Of a DNA stretch of 64,000 bases, positions 1 to 9,633 are shown piece after piece. How positions within the stretch are numbered: position 1 is the first letter of the stretch; each line of letters opens with the position of its first letter. Origin of the DNA: a gamma proteobacterium symbiont of Ctena orbiculata (GTDB taxonomy: Bacteria; Pseudomonadota; Gammaproteobacteria; Chromatiales; Chromatiaceae); assembly GCA_003058525.1 (NCBI GenBank), contig QBVD01000064.1:24076-88075 (forward strand), given 5' to 3'. A program made the translations under genes and the position numbers. The notes under the pieces are model-generated. The model was not told the DNA's origin. It did no database searches and saw only the letters and a list, made by a program, of their open reading frames with translations.

Positions 1-1
1 C

Positions 2-553
2 GAGGATCTGGAAGTCGCCTGGAAACCTGTGTTCCGGGTTAAGTTCGAGTACAGCGGATCAGAGGTCAACCCTCAATTCGCCAACATCGTGAGTCCTTCA
101 GAAGTGGTGGTTGTCACATCATTTCACGTCGATCTGGAGAGTGGCGGTGGTGATTTCCATGTCTGCATGCCGTACTCGATGCTCGAACCGATACGTGAAT
201 TGCTCGATGCGGGCGTTCAGAGTGATCGAGGTGAAAGGGACGAACGGTGGGAACGTTCCCTCAAGGAGGAGATCCTGGCTGCGAAGATTGAACTCTCCAG
301 CATTCTCACCGAGGTGCAGATAAGTGTCAAAGAACTGGCTGAGTTGAAAGAGGGGGACATCATACCCATCGAGATGCCGGAAGAGGTTGAGGTTGAAGCC
401 GCCGATGTTCCTGTCTTCAAAGCCAAATTGGGCGTTGCCGATGGCAACTACGCCTTGAAGATCAACAACTGGATTCAACAGAATCGGCGCAAAGGTCTGC
501 ACGATTATCTGGAAATGGAAAGAAAAGCGGTGCAGAACGCGAATGGCGAATAA
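2..553 (+). CDS. fliM: Flagellar motor switch protein FliM, C-terminal part
   Basis: The gene enters from the left edge with its frame open from base 2, so only the C-terminal ~183 residues are seen. They match the FliM middle domain end (EVNPQFANIVSPSEVVVV, then the PYSMLEPIRELL segment) followed by the C-terminal SpoA domain that packs against FliN in the cytoplasmic C-ring. FliM binds phospho-CheY through its N-terminus, which lies outside the window. A GTG at base 29 is internal and not the real start. fliN follows after 67 bases, the standard order of the fliLMNOPQR operon. The identification is firm; only the length is unknown. Confidence 0.95.
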   Translation, partial: EDLEVAWKPVFRVKFEYSGSEVNPQFANIVSPSEVVVVTSFHVDLESGGGDFHVCMPYSMLEPIRELLDAGVQSDRGERDERWERSLKEEILAAKIELSSILTEVQISVKELAELKEGDIIPIEMPEEVEVEAADVPVFKAKLGVADGNYALKINNWIQQNRRKGLHDYLEMERKAVQNANGE

Positions 554-620
554 GTGGATGGCCGATACGGTGAATCAGTTGTGAATGACAGCAGAATGGT
601 ACCCCAAGAGGGCGTAAAAA

Positions 621-1025
621 ATGAGTGAAGAGAAAACGAGTGATCCGAACGAAGCATTGGCGGATGAATGGGCCGCTGCACTGGATGAACAGGTCGATAG
701 CGAAAGTGATGATAAGGCTGCCGCAGCCTCTTTCGATGAACTGCAGGATGAGTCCGGTAACGATGCCGTGAATATGGATGCGATCCTGGATGTGCCGGTT
801 ACCATCTCAATGGAGATTGGCCGCACCAAGATCAATATCCGCAACTTGCTGCAATTGAATCAGGGTTCTGTCGTCGAATTGGATCGATTGGCGGGTGAGC
901 CAATGGACGTGTTGGTCAACGGTACGCTGATCGCCCAGGGCGAGGTTGTTGTAGTGAACGAGAAGTTCGGTCTCAGGTTGACCGATATCATCAGTCCCTC
1001 AGAGCGGGTGAAGAGGATCAGTTGA
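621..1025 (+). CDS. fliN: Flagellar motor switch protein FliN
   Basis: 134 residues. An acidic, low-complexity N-terminus (about residues 1-50) precedes a SpoA/C-ring domain with the diagnostic stretch LDVPVTISMEIGRTKINIRN and the later GEPMDVLVNGTLIAQGEVVV and KFGLRLTDIISPSER. FliN forms the base of the C-ring with FliM and helps dock export substrates through FliH. The length is usual for gammaproteobacterial FliN. Its TGA stop overlaps the fliO ATG (TGATG), so the two are probably translationally coupled. Confidence 0.96.
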   Translation: MSEEKTSDPNEALADEWAAALDEQVDSESDDKAAAASFDELQDESGNDAVNMDAILDVPVTISMEIGRTKINIRNLLQLNQGSVVELDRLAGEPMDVLVNGTLIAQGEVVVVNEKFGLRLTDIISPSERVKRIS

Positions 1026-1429
1026 TGAGCCGTTGGCCCTTCATCACCCTTCTGTTCAGCCATTCACTGTACGCGGCCGATACTGCGCAGAAACAGCTGG
1101 GTGTCAATGTCTCCCCCTTGGGTGCCGACAGCCTGCTGAGTACCGTCGGCGGTCTGTTATTGGTGCTCGGAATCATCATTGGCGGGGCCTGGCTGTTCAA
1201 ACGCTATGCGCAAATGCCAATGGGCGGAAAGGGAATGGTACGAGTGGTTGGAGGGGCATCGGTAGGAACCCGTGAACGGGTGATCGTTGTGGAGGTCGAT
1301 AATCAGCGGTTGCTGCTTGGCGTGGCGCCGGGTCAAGTGCGTACTCTACATATCCTGCAAGGATCAGGGCAGGGTTTTCAAAACTATTTGGATAATGAAA
1401 AGGGCAGCGGTCAGGAGCGGAAGCAATGA
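1025..1429 (+). CDS. fliO: Flagellar biosynthesis protein FliO
   Basis: 134 residues from the ATG at 1025; the in-frame TTG three bases upstream is less likely because the ATG overlaps the fliN stop in the usual coupled way. A hydrophobic start resembling a signal peptide is followed by one membrane segment ([22 protein letters not shown] with its ends) and a small cytoplasmic domain ending [18 protein letters not shown], typical of FliO/FliZ. FliO is a scaffold that stabilises assembly of the FliP ring of the export gate. Sequence conservation is low in this family; position between fliN and fliP supports the call. Confidence 0.93.
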   Translation: MSRWPFITLLFSHSLYAADTAQKQLGVNVSPLGADSLLSTVGGLLLVLGIIIGGAWLFKRYAQMPMGGKGMVRVVGGASVGTRERVIVVEVDNQRLLLGVAPGQVRTLHILQGSGQGFQNYLDNEKGSGQERKQ

Positions 1430-2160
1430 GGGTCTGGCTGTTAATCATCGGCCTTTTAAGCAGTACCTTGCTGCATGCAGCGCCGGGTGTCGATGCGTTT
1501 ACGGTGGCATCGGATGGCGAGGGCGGTCAAACCTATACCCTGACTATCCAGATCCTGCTCTTCATGACCGCACTGACGCTGTTGCCGGGTGCCTTGATGA
1601 TGATGACCTCTTTTGCCCGGATCATCATTGTCCTGGCCATACTCAGGCAGGCCCTGGGTACTCAGAACACACCCTCGAACCAGATACTCATCGGATTGGC
1701 CCTGTTTCTTACCCTGTTTATCATGATGCCGGTCTTCACCGAGGTGAATGAGGTGGCGATACAACCCTATCTGGCGGAAGAGATGAATGCCACCCAGGCA
1801 CTGCAGGCCGCCTCCGAGCCGGTGAAATCATTCATGATCGCGCAGACGCGTGAGGATGACCTGGCACTGTTTGCGCGCATCGGTGATTTCAGTGAGCTCG
1901 CGGAGCCCGACGATGTGCCATTCAGTCTGCTGCTTCCCTCGTTTGCCACCAGTGAATTGAAAACCGGCTTTCAGATCGGTTTTCTGCTGTTTATACCGTT
2001 CCTGATCATCGACATTGTGGTAGCCAGTATATTGATGTCGATGGGCATGATGATGCTGTCACCCATGATTATATCCCTGCCGTTCAAGATTATGCTGTTT
2101 GTGCTGATCGATGGGTGGGCATTGGTATTTGGCACCTTGGCGGCGAGTTTCCAACTCTAA
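1426..2160 (+). CDS. fliP: Flagellar export gate protein FliP
   Basis: 244 residues, the normal FliP length. A cleavable signal peptide (about residues 1-20, [15 protein letters not shown]) is followed by the conserved [20 protein letters not shown] block, the [20 protein letters not shown] block and a C-terminal pair of membrane helices. FliP forms a pentamer that, with FliQ and FliR, makes the helical export gate inside the MS ring. The start overlaps the fliO stop by four bases (ATGA). Clear family member. Confidence 0.97.
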   Translation: MRVWLLIIGLLSSTLLHAAPGVDAFTVASDGEGGQTYTLTIQILLFMTALTLLPGALMMMTSFARIIIVLAILRQALGTQNTPSNQILIGLALFLTLFIMMPVFTEVNEVAIQPYLAEEMNATQALQAASEPVKSFMIAQTREDDLALFARIGDFSELAEPDDVPFSLLLPSFATSELKTGFQIGFLLFIPFLIIDIVVASILMSMGMMMLSPMIISLPFKIMLFVLIDGWALVFGTLAASFQL

Positions 2161-2173
2161 GTGGAGAGGGTAT

Positions 2174-2443
2174 ATGAGTCCGGATACCGTAATGTCGATT
2201 GGACAAAATGCACTTGAGGTGATTGGCATACTGGCCGGATTGGTTTTACTGCCTGCGCTGGCGGTAGGTTTGATTATCGCCATGTTTCAGGCCGCAACCC
2301 AGATCAACGAGATGACATTGACCTTCATTCCCAAGCTGGTGGTTGTGGGCGTGGTGCTGATGTTCGCAGGCAATTGGATGTTGCACCTACTGATGAATTT
2401 TTCCATGAATCTGATTGAGAGCATTCCTGAACTGCTTTTTTAA
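2174..2443 (+). CDS. fliQ: Flagellar export gate protein FliQ
   Basis: 89 residues, the standard FliQ size, with two membrane helices (about residues 15-40 and 50-75) and the family block FQAATQINEMTLTFIPK. I chose the ATG at 2174, preceded by a GGAGAGGG ribosome-binding site; the longer upstream open frame overlaps fliP and has no family homology. FliQ packs around the FliP5-FliR1 core of the export gate. Confidence 0.96.
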   Translation: MSPDTVMSIGQNALEVIGILAGLVLLPALAVGLIIAMFQAATQINEMTLTFIPKLVVVGVVLMFAGNWMLHLLMNFSMNLIESIPELLF

Positions 2444-2491
2444 GCCTTGAATAGCAAAAAAACGTATTTATGAGGCACTTTTGGAAACATC

Positions 2492-3271
2492 ATGATCTTC
2501 AACGAAGCGCAGTTCAATACCTGGTTGGCGGCCTATTTTTGGCCGATGGTGCGCATCAGCGCCATGCTGGTGGCGATACCGCTGTTCAGTTCGCGACAGA
2601 TACCGGCACGGTTTCGGCTCTTTATGATGATCCTGATTACCTTGCTGATTGCACCGACACTGCCACCCCAACCCCAGGCGGATGTGCTGAGTCATACCGG
2701 TTTTATCATTTTGTTGCAGCAGATTCTGATTGGCGTGATGATGGGATTTATCCTGCAGATGGTATTCGGTGCGCTGGTATTCGGGGGCCAAGTGATCGCC
2801 TATAGCATGGGCCTGGGATTCGCCTCCATGGTCGATCCGGCAAATGGAGTGCAGGTCCCGGTGGTGGCCCAATTCTATCTGATACTCGCAACTCTGCTGT
2901 TCCTGATTTTCAACGGACATCTTCTTTCAATAGAGTTGATCGCCGACAGTTTTGACACCATGCCGGTAGCGATGGATGGCCTCTCCCGAAACGGGCTGCT
3001 TGAAGTCGTTGCCTGGGGAAGCCGGCTGTTTACCGGCGGTCTGCTGATTGCACTACCGATTGTCGGTGCCATGCTGATGGTTAATATGGGCATGGGTGTG
3101 GTGATGCGTGCGGCGCCGCAGTTGAACATCTTCTCGATCGGCTTTCCGATTACCATGCTGCTCGGGTTTGCCCTGATATGGGTCACCCTGCCGAATGTCT
3201 TCAGTGTCTTCAATGAACTCCTCGATGAGGCTTTTCAGCATCTGATGCTGACCCTTCGGGTGACGGGGTGA
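2492..3271 (+). CDS. fliR: Flagellar export gate protein FliR
   Basis: 259 residues with about six hydrophobic segments and the FliR signatures FWPMVRISAMLVAIPLFSSR near the N-terminus and MGLGFASMVDPANG in the middle. FliR is the single-copy subunit that completes the FliP5-FliQ4-FliR1 gate. It lies 48 bases after fliQ and 3 bases before flhB, as expected for the export-gate operon. No irregularities seen. Confidence 0.96.
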   Translation: MIFNEAQFNTWLAAYFWPMVRISAMLVAIPLFSSRQIPARFRLFMMILITLLIAPTLPPQPQADVLSHTGFIILLQQILIGVMMGFILQMVFGALVFGGQVIAYSMGLGFASMVDPANGVQVPVVAQFYLILATLLFLIFNGHLLSIELIADSFDTMPVAMDGLSRNGLLEVVAWGSRLFTGGLLIALPIVGAMLMVNMGMGVVMRAAPQLNIFSIGFPITMLLGFALIWVTLPNVFSVFNELLDEAFQHLMLTLRVTG

Positions 3272-3274
3272 ATC

Positions 3275-4417
3275 ATGGCTGAGAACGAAAACGGCCAGGA
3301 AAAAACAGAACAACCCTCGGCGAAAAGACTGCTGGATGCCAAGCGGAAGGGACAGGTTCCCCGTTCCCGTGAACTCAACAGCATGGCGGTAACCATGATT
3401 GGCGTGACCACGCTTGTTGTCATGAGCAATACCATTGGCGACGGTTTGTCGCAGATGATGAGTGAGAGCTTTGTTCTGACCCGGGAGCAGATCTTCGATA
3501 TCAACATCATGTTGATTCAATTGGGTGATCGTTTCCTGCAAATGATGGTGACGCTGCTACCTTTTTTCCTCTTGGTCGTGGTGGCAGCCATCTTCAGTTC
3601 TGTCGCCCTGGGCGGGTTTTCCGTCAGCAGCGAGGCATTGGCGCCAAAACTGAGTAAATTGAGCCCGTTAAAAGGTATGAAACGCATCTTTTCCGCGCGC
3701 GGGCTGGTAGAGATGCTGAAAGCTTTGGCCAAGTTCATCTTTATCGGTGGTGTCACCATACTGTTGCTCTGGAAGTCGCTGGATAAATTTCTCGCTTTAC
3801 ATGGTATGGAAATCTCGCAGGCAATGGAAAAACTGAATAGCCTGATCGGCTGGTCGGTGATCCTCATGACATCAACATTGATTCTTATCGCAGCGATCGA
3901 TGTGCCGTTCCAACTGTGGGATCACAAGCGCCAACTGAAAATGACGCGCCAGGAACTGCGCGACGAATTGAAGGAGACCGAAGGCAAGCCGGAGGTGAAG
4001 AGCAGAATCCGGCAGCTGCAACGCGAGATGGCACAAAAGCGCATGATGCAGGAGGTGCCACAGGCCGATGTCATCGTCACCAACCCGACTCACTATGCGG
4101 TCGCATTAAAATACGATCCGCAAACCATGCATGCACCGAAACTGTTGGCAAAGGGCGCTGACCTGGTGGCAATGACTATCCGTGAAGTAGGTGCTGAGGC
4201 CAAGATACCCGTAGTGGAGTCACCGATGCTCGCGCGTGCCATCTATTTCCATACTGAATTGAATGCCTTTATTCCCGCCGGACTCTATCTCGCTGTCGCT
4301 CGACTGCTGGCCTACGTCTTCCAGCTCAGGGCCTACCGAACCGAGGGCGGGGAATATCCAGAGCTGCCGGATGAGCTATCGATTCCGGAAGAGTATCAAC
4401 ACTCACCAGGGGTGTAA
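3275..4417 (+). CDS. flhB: Flagellar export switch protein FlhB
   Basis: 380 residues. The N-terminus has the usual EKTEQPSAKRLLDAKRKGQVPRS start; four membrane helices follow, then the cytoplasmic domain. The autocleavage motif NPTH is present at residues 270-273 (VTNPTHYAVAL); cleavage between Asn and Pro switches export specificity from rod/hook to filament substrates. fliR precedes it by 3 bases and flhA follows after 2, so it is part of one operon. Confidence 0.97.
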   Translation: MAENENGQEKTEQPSAKRLLDAKRKGQVPRSRELNSMAVTMIGVTTLVVMSNTIGDGLSQMMSESFVLTREQIFDINIMLIQLGDRFLQMMVTLLPFFLLVVVAAIFSSVALGGFSVSSEALAPKLSKLSPLKGMKRIFSARGLVEMLKALAKFIFIGGVTILLLWKSLDKFLALHGMEISQAMEKLNSLIGWSVILMTSTLILIAAIDVPFQLWDHKRQLKMTRQELRDELKETEGKPEVKSRIRQLQREMAQKRMMQEVPQADVIVTNPTHYAVALKYDPQTMHAPKLLAKGADLVAMTIREVGAEAKIPVVESPMLARAIYFHTELNAFIPAGLYLAVARLLAYVFQLRAYRTEGGEYPELPDELSIPEEYQHSPGV

Positions 4418-4419
4418 CA

Positions 4420-6510
4420 ATGGACGCCACAGCAATCCTCGACAATGTCAGACAAACAGGCGCACGCGGGTTGGGTGCGCCAATCATGCTGTTGATGTTG
4501 TTGACGATGATCGTGATTCCATTGCCACCGATTGCATTGGATATATTCTTTACTTTCAACATCACCCTCTCTCTGGTGGTGATGTTGGTGGTGGTCTACA
4601 CTCGCCGACCCCTCGAATTCTCGGTTTTTCCCAGCATGCTGCTGATTGCCACGCTGCTGCGTCTTGCCCTCAACGTAGCATCCACCCGAGTGGTTCTGTT
4701 GGAAGGCCATACCGGTGGTGATGCCGCCGGTAAAGTGATTGAAGCCTTTGGCGCCTTTGTCATTGGCGGTAACTATGCTGTCGGCCTGGTGGTCTTTCTG
4801 ATCCTGGTGATCATCAATTTTGTGGTTGTGACCAAGGGTGCGGGTCGAGTCTCTGAGGTCAGTGCACGTTTCACCCTGGACGCGATGCCCGGAAAACAGA
4901 TGGCGATCGACGCCGACCTCAATTCCGGCCTTATCGATCAGGATGAGGCCAGGACACGGCGTGAGGATATCGCCCGTGAAGCGGACTTTTACGGTGCTAT
5001 GGATGGTGCCAGTAAGTTTGTTCGTGGTGATGCTATCGCCGGGATACTGATCCTCTTCATCAATATAATAGGCGGTCTCTCCATCGGTATGGCCCAGCAC
5101 GGACTCGATTTCTCCACGGCGTTGCAGAACTATGTGCTGCTGACCATCGGTGACGGTTTGGTGGCTCAGATCCCCTCACTGTTACTTTCCACATCGGCTG
5201 CGATCATTGTCACCCGGGTGGCCAGCAGCCAGGATGTCGGCGGACAGATCGTCAGTCAGCTCTTCAGCAGTCCCAAGGCGTTATCGGTAGCGGCATCAGT
5301 GCTGTTTCTGATGGGTATCATTCCGGGAATGCCCAACTTTGCGTTTCTTACCCTGGCTGCGGCTGCCGCGGCAGGCGCATGGATGATCTGGCAACGTCAG
5401 ATGAAACCGGTGGAAGAACCGGTCATAGAAGAGCCGGTGGAGCAACCGGAGCAGCGTGAACTGAGCTGGGAGGATGTGCAACCGGTCGATCTGATAGGAC
5501 TCGAAGTGGGCTATCGTCTGATCCCGTTGGTCGATCGCAATCAGGGCGGGCAGCTGATGAATCGCATTAAGGGTGTCAGGCGCAAGCTCTCGCAGGAGAT
5601 TGGCTTCCTTATCCCTTCGGTGCACATTCGCGACAATCTGGATCTCAATCCCAACAGCTATCGAATCTCGATCAATGGTGTCTCTGTGGCCTTGGCGGAT
5701 ATCTTTCCTGATCGTGAGTTGGCGATCAATCCAGGACAGGTATTCGGTGAGTTACAGGGTACCGTCACCAAGGACCCAACCTTCGGTCTGGATGCGGTCT
5801 GGATCGATCCGGATCAGAAGGATCATGCACAGACCCTGGGTTATACCGTGGTGGATGCCAGTACCGTGGTTGCCACCCATCTGAGTGAAATCCTACAGTC
5901 CCATGCCAACGAAATGATGGGCCATGAAGAGACACAGCAGCTCCTGGATATGCTTGGCAGGACCGCACCGAAACTGGTGGAAGACCTGGTTCCGAAGGCG
6001 CTTTCATTGAGCGTGGTGACGAAGATTTTGCAGAACCTGCTGACGGAGCATGTACCCATCCGTGATTTCCGTACCATCGCAGAAACACTGGCGGAGCAGT
6101 CACAAAGAACTCAGGATCCGGCGGCATTGACGGCTTCTGTCCGGGTTGCGCTGTCGCGGGGAATCGTGCAGCAGTTGATTGGTAGTTCCGAGGAGATACC
6201 GGTGGCTGTGCTGGATCCGAGCCTGGAGCAACTGCTGCAAAGAACCCTGCAGGCATCTGAAGAGGGGCAGGCGGGATTTGAACCGGGTCTGGCGGAGAGA
6301 TTGCAGAATGCGCTTTCCGAAACTTCAGCGGCAATGGAGGCCACTGGGCAGGAGGGTGTGCTGTTGGTCGCTGCGCCGATCAGGCCCTGGATGGCTCGCT
6401 TCGCCAAGCACGCGGCTCCGGGGATGCATATTCTTTCCTACAACGAAATACCCGACAATCGACAGATCAAGGTGGTTACGACAATCGGTAATACGGCAAA
6501 CGGTGATTGA
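4420..6510 (+). CDS. flhA: Flagellar export apparatus protein FlhA
   Basis: 696 residues, typical FlhA length. The N-terminal half has about eight membrane helices and the FHIPEP signature region (RLALNVASTRVVLL; FVVVTKGAGRVSEVSARFTLDAMPG in part). The C-terminal half, after an acidic linker rich in EEPV repeats near residue 330-345, is the nonameric cytoplasmic ring domain that binds chaperone-substrate complexes. It uses the proton motive force for protein export. It is the last gene of the gate operon; about 970 bases separate it from flhF. Confidence 0.97.
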   Translation: MDATAILDNVRQTGARGLGAPIMLLMLLTMIVIPLPPIALDIFFTFNITLSLVVMLVVVYTRRPLEFSVFPSMLLIATLLRLALNVASTRVVLLEGHTGGDAAGKVIEAFGAFVIGGNYAVGLVVFLILVIINFVVVTKGAGRVSEVSARFTLDAMPGKQMAIDADLNSGLIDQDEARTRREDIAREADFYGAMDGASKFVRGDAIAGILILFINIIGGLSIGMAQHGLDFSTALQNYVLLTIGDGLVAQIPSLLLSTSAAIIVTRVASSQDVGGQIVSQLFSSPKALSVAASVLFLMGIIPGMPNFAFLTLAAAAAAGAWMIWQRQMKPVEEPVIEEPVEQPEQRELSWEDVQPVDLIGLEVGYRLIPLVDRNQGGQLMNRIKGVRRKLSQEIGFLIPSVHIRDNLDLNPNSYRISINGVSVALADIFPDRELAINPGQVFGELQGTVTKDPTFGLDAVWIDPDQKDHAQTLGYTVVDASTVVATHLSEILQSHANEMMGHEETQQLLDMLGRTAPKLVEDLVPKALSLSVVTKILQNLLTEHVPIRDFRTIAETLAEQSQRTQDPAALTASVRVALSRGIVQQLIGSSEEIPVAVLDPSLEQLLQRTLQASEEGQAGFEPGLAERLQNALSETSAAMEATGQEGVLLVAAPIRPWMARFAKHAAPGMHILSYNEIPDNRQIKVVTTIGNTANGD

Positions 6511-6636
6511 TGGTGCGCTAAGCTGGTGTCAGAGTTGGCTGCCAACTGCCGAATATGAGATAGTGACGGCAGGAGCATGATCTGAGGTGGCGTTTGGAGG
6601 GGTGGCCGGCGCTCGACCTCAGTAAGGACTTATCAA

Positions 6637-6972
6637 ATGATCAAGTTAATCATAAAGGGGTGGTCAGACGAGTGTGCTTGGCTGAGTAGTGATAACTGGT
6701 CACATCTCGATTACTGTCAAAGACTCTACCATTGCACCTGTTTGCGGGATATGGCGCTAAACCGTGCGGCTGAATCGCTGGTAAACAGAGAGTCATGTAC
6801 GCTGGAACTGGTGAGTAGAGAACGGGCGGAGGCGCTGATCTTCATCCTTGCTTCGTGTGGTGCGCAATTTGACCTAAAATTTCTGCGACCACAGAAAGTC
6901 ATATCGCTGGAGCTGTATCGCAGGAGCGCTGAAATCAAAACAGTCACCCAGGCAATTGCTGACGCCAGGTGA
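6637..6972 (+). CDS. Hypothetical protein between flhA and flhF
   Basis: 111 residues, not recognised. The ATG is preceded by AGGA eight bases upstream (TAAGGACTTATCAAATG). The product is soluble, with no signal peptide or membrane segment, has five cysteines spread along it, and contains a helical segment ERAEALIFILASCGAQFDLKFL that is compatible with a folded protein. It sits in an otherwise gene-free gap inside the flagellar cluster. It may be a lineage-specific gene or a chance open frame; a homologue in the same place in a related genome would decide. Confidence 0.4.
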   Translation: MIKLIIKGWSDECAWLSSDNWSHLDYCQRLYHCTCLRDMALNRAAESLVNRESCTLELVSRERAEALIFILASCGAQFDLKFLRPQKVISLELYRRSAEIKTVTQAIADAR

Positions 6973-7320
6973 AACACCTCTGATTGTCCAATACTGACTG
7001 CATGTTCCTGTCCAATGTCGTTGAGCGTTGCGGGATGTGGCGTCTGCCCGGACACACCCCGACTGTTCCGGCAGGCCTCGCTCATATCGGATTACTTAGC
7101 CGTGACTTCGATGCTGTATACAGATCCTGCAGATTTTCTGTATCGGAACAAGGAACCTTAATCACAACCCAGGCAGTGCCGAATCCTTGGCGGATAGAGG
7201 CAGGGAGTCAAGAGACCGGCGTCTGCTTGAGGTCCGCCGGTACAGCGTCCATATCTAGCTGTCCTTCCAACCTGTTGTATTAAAGGTAAAAAATCTTGCC
7301 ATTCCTGATGTGTTAGGGAT
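6973..7320. other. Gap upstream of the flhF promoter
   Basis: About 350 bases without a convincing gene. A short open frame over 6984-7283 has no family features, and a competing - strand frame covers the same bases. The stretch ends directly at the sigma-54 promoter at 7321, so it may hold activator (FleQ-type) binding sites, but I recognise none. Confidence 0.4.
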
Positions 7321-7336
7321 TGGAACAGTAATTGCA
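7321..7336 (+). promoter_or_regulatory. Sigma-54 promoter upstream of flhF
   Basis: TGGAACAGTAATTGCA matches the -24/-12 consensus TGGCACG-N4-TTGCW with the invariant GG and GC dinucleotides exactly 10 bases apart. It lies about 145 bases before the flhF start, in the long gap after flhA. In Pseudomonas-type flagellar hierarchies flhF-flhG-fliA belong to the RpoN-dependent tier, so the place makes sense. Confidence 0.65.
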
Positions 7337-7481
7337 TTAATTGTGTTGAACCCCTGATGGGAGCGATTGGCTTCAACGCCGTACTGGCTGAGACCGGTAG
7401 CGTAAAAATAAAGCCGGAGAGTGGATAAGCAGGTTGACAGGCGCAAGCTCGACTCAGAGTGACCGCCGGGGATAGCGGACT

Positions 7482-8765
7482 ATGAAGATACGACGTTTTT
7501 TTGCCTCTGACATGCGGCAGGCTCTGCGCCAGGTGCGAGAGGTGCTGGGTGCGGACGCTGTCATTCTCTCCAACAAGAACGTGCAGGGCGGGATTGAACT
7601 GGTGGCTGCGGCGGATTATGACGAATCCGCATTCAATGCTACCCAGCCAACCGCCATCGAACCCGCATCCCAATCACTGTCTGAAGACAGCACGACCCTG
7701 TCTGCTGCGGCCAGGACAGCCTATGCAACCAGCAGCGATGTCGAACAATCTGTAAAACCCAAGCAGGATTATCAAGACACCAAATCAAGTCAGAGACAGG
7801 AGCAGCCCCGGGTTGAATGGAGTCAGGATCCGGTATTGAGAGAGATGCGTCGGGAGATGCAGGCATTGCGTCGGATGATGGAGAACGAACTCTCTGAGTT
7901 GACTTGGCGAGACCTTGGGCATCGTCGACCCCAGACACAGGATTTAATCCGCCGACTGATGGCATTGGGACTGGATACGGGTCACTGTAAGGAACTGGCA
8001 TATCGTGTGGAAGATGCCGAAACACCCGAACAGGCATGGCGTCAGGCGTTGACCCAGCTCGGTGCAGAAATACCGGTTATAAAAAAGGACCTGCTCGATG
8101 AAGGCGGCACCCTTGCGCTGGTGGGACCAACCGGCGTCGGAAAGACCACCACCATTGCCAAGTTGGCTGCCAGATTCTGCCTGCGTCACGGCAATCGCCA
8201 TCTTGCCCTGATTTCGGCCGACAGTTACCGGATCGGTGCTCAGGAGCAGCTACAAAACTATGGCCGAATCCTCGATGTGCCGGTTCGCAGCGTCACCTCA
8301 CCGGAAGAGCTCAACAATGCCCTGCATGCCTTCGCGGAAAAACGTTTGGTTTTGATAGATACCGCCGGTATGGGACAGAGAGACCTCAAGCTGACAGAGC
8401 GCCTGGCGCTGCTGCACAAGGGTAATCATCCCGTTAAATCTTTGTTGACCCTCTCCGCAACCACCCAACGCTCGGCCCTGAGTCACGCAATCCAAGCGTT
8501 CAATATCGTAAAACCTATTGGTGTCATCCTGACCAAGATGGATGAGGCCGCCTCGCTCGGGGGCGTGTTGTCCGCCGCTCTCGATGCAAAACTGCCGCTG
8601 GCCTTCGTGACTGACGGTCAGCGGGTGCCGGAGGATATTCAAAACGCCCATGCAGACAGGTTGATGAAACAGGCAGTGGAGCTGTCCGAGCTGATGGGCA
8701 GCAGTCCGGATGAGGAGTATCTGGCGATGGCTTTCGGGGGAATGAATGACTATGCACATGTCTGA
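7482..8765 (+). CDS. flhF: Flagellar SRP-type GTPase FlhF
   Basis: 427 residues. The N-terminal B domain starts MKIRRFFASDMRQALRQVRE and is followed by a variable linker (residues ~55-130), an N domain, and an SRP-type GTPase G domain with P-loop GPTGVGKTTT, the DSYRIGAQEQL block, LIDTAG and the TKMDEAA specificity motif. FlhF recruits early flagellar parts to the cell pole. Its stop overlaps the start of flhG by 20 bases, so the pair that sets flagellar place and number is cotranslated. Confidence 0.97.
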   Translation: MKIRRFFASDMRQALRQVREVLGADAVILSNKNVQGGIELVAAADYDESAFNATQPTAIEPASQSLSEDSTTLSAAARTAYATSSDVEQSVKPKQDYQDTKSSQRQEQPRVEWSQDPVLREMRREMQALRRMMENELSELTWRDLGHRRPQTQDLIRRLMALGLDTGHCKELAYRVEDAETPEQAWRQALTQLGAEIPVIKKDLLDEGGTLALVGPTGVGKTTTIAKLAARFCLRHGNRHLALISADSYRIGAQEQLQNYGRILDVPVRSVTSPEELNNALHAFAEKRLVLIDTAGMGQRDLKLTERLALLHKGNHPVKSLLTLSATTQRSALSHAIQAFNIVKPIGVILTKMDEAASLGGVLSAALDAKLPLAFVTDGQRVPEDIQNAHADRLMKQAVELSELMGSSPDEEYLAMAFGGMNDYAHV

Positions 8766-9633
8766 ACAGATCGAAGATCAGGCGACAGGGTTACGCAGGA
8801 TGATCAACCCGGAACCAGTGAGAGTGATTGCGGTCACCGGTGGTAAAGGGGGGGTTGGAAAAACCAGTATATCAGCCAATCTGGGCGTTGCCTTCGCCGA
8901 ACTCGGCCGTCGGGTAATGCTGCTCGATGCCGATCTGGGACTGGCAAACCTGGATGTGATCCTCGGTTTGCATGCGGAGCGAAATCTCTCCCATGTCATG
9001 CAGGGTGAATGCTCTCTGGAAGATGTCATGGTGACCGGGCCCAAAGGCATGAGGGTCGTGCCTGGCGCCTCCGGAATCCAGCATATGGCTGAAATGACGC
9101 CCGCCGAGAATGCCGGATTGATCCATGCCTTCAGCGAAGTGGCCAATGATGTGGACGTTTTGTTGATCGACACGGCTGCCGGTATTTCCGATCTGGTGAT
9201 CAGTTTCAGTCGTGCGGCACAGGAACAGATTGTTGTGGTATGTGATGAGCCTGCATCCATCACGGACGCTTATGCGATTATCAAGTTACTGAACCGGGAA
9301 CACGGAATCAGTCGTTTCCGTATCCTGGCGAATATGGTGAAGAGCGTGCAGGAGGGGCGGGACCTTTACAATAAAATGTGCCGGGTAACCGATCAATACC
9401 TGGACGTTATGCTGAACTATATGGGCAGCATCCCATATGACGAACAACTGCGGAAGGCTGTAAGAAGTCAAAAACCCGTAGTCGAGGCCTATCCGCGCTC
9501 ACGGGTATCACAGGCATTCAAGAATTTGGCCAAAAAGGCCGATAACTGGCCTGTACCCTCGGGTGTCAGCGGTGATTTGCAGTTTTTCGTCGAGCGATTG
9601 ATCCAATTTTCTAGCCAATACGGGGAGATATGA
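8746..9633 (+). CDS. flhG: MinD-like flagellar number regulator FlhG (FleN)
   Basis: 295 residues. A MinD/ParA ATPase with deviant Walker A GGKGGVGKTSISANL, LLDADLGLANLDVILGL, and DVLLIDTAAGISD. Family members restrain flagellar number, oppose FlhF, and in Pseudomonas inhibit the activator FleQ. Two in-frame ATG codons (8746, 8755) are possible starts; the first is annotated. It overlaps flhF and ends inside the fliA start codon (ATGA). Confidence 0.96.
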   Translation: MTMHMSEQIEDQATGLRRMINPEPVRVIAVTGGKGGVGKTSISANLGVAFAELGRRVMLLDADLGLANLDVILGLHAERNLSHVMQGECSLEDVMVTGPKGMRVVPGASGIQHMAEMTPAENAGLIHAFSEVANDVDVLLIDTAAGISDLVISFSRAAQEQIVVVCDEPASITDAYAIIKLLNREHGISRFRILANMVKSVQEGRDLYNKMCRVTDQYLDVMLNYMGSIPYDEQLRKAVRSQKPVVEAYPRSRVSQAFKNLAKKADNWPVPSGVSGDLQFFVERLIQFSSQYGEI

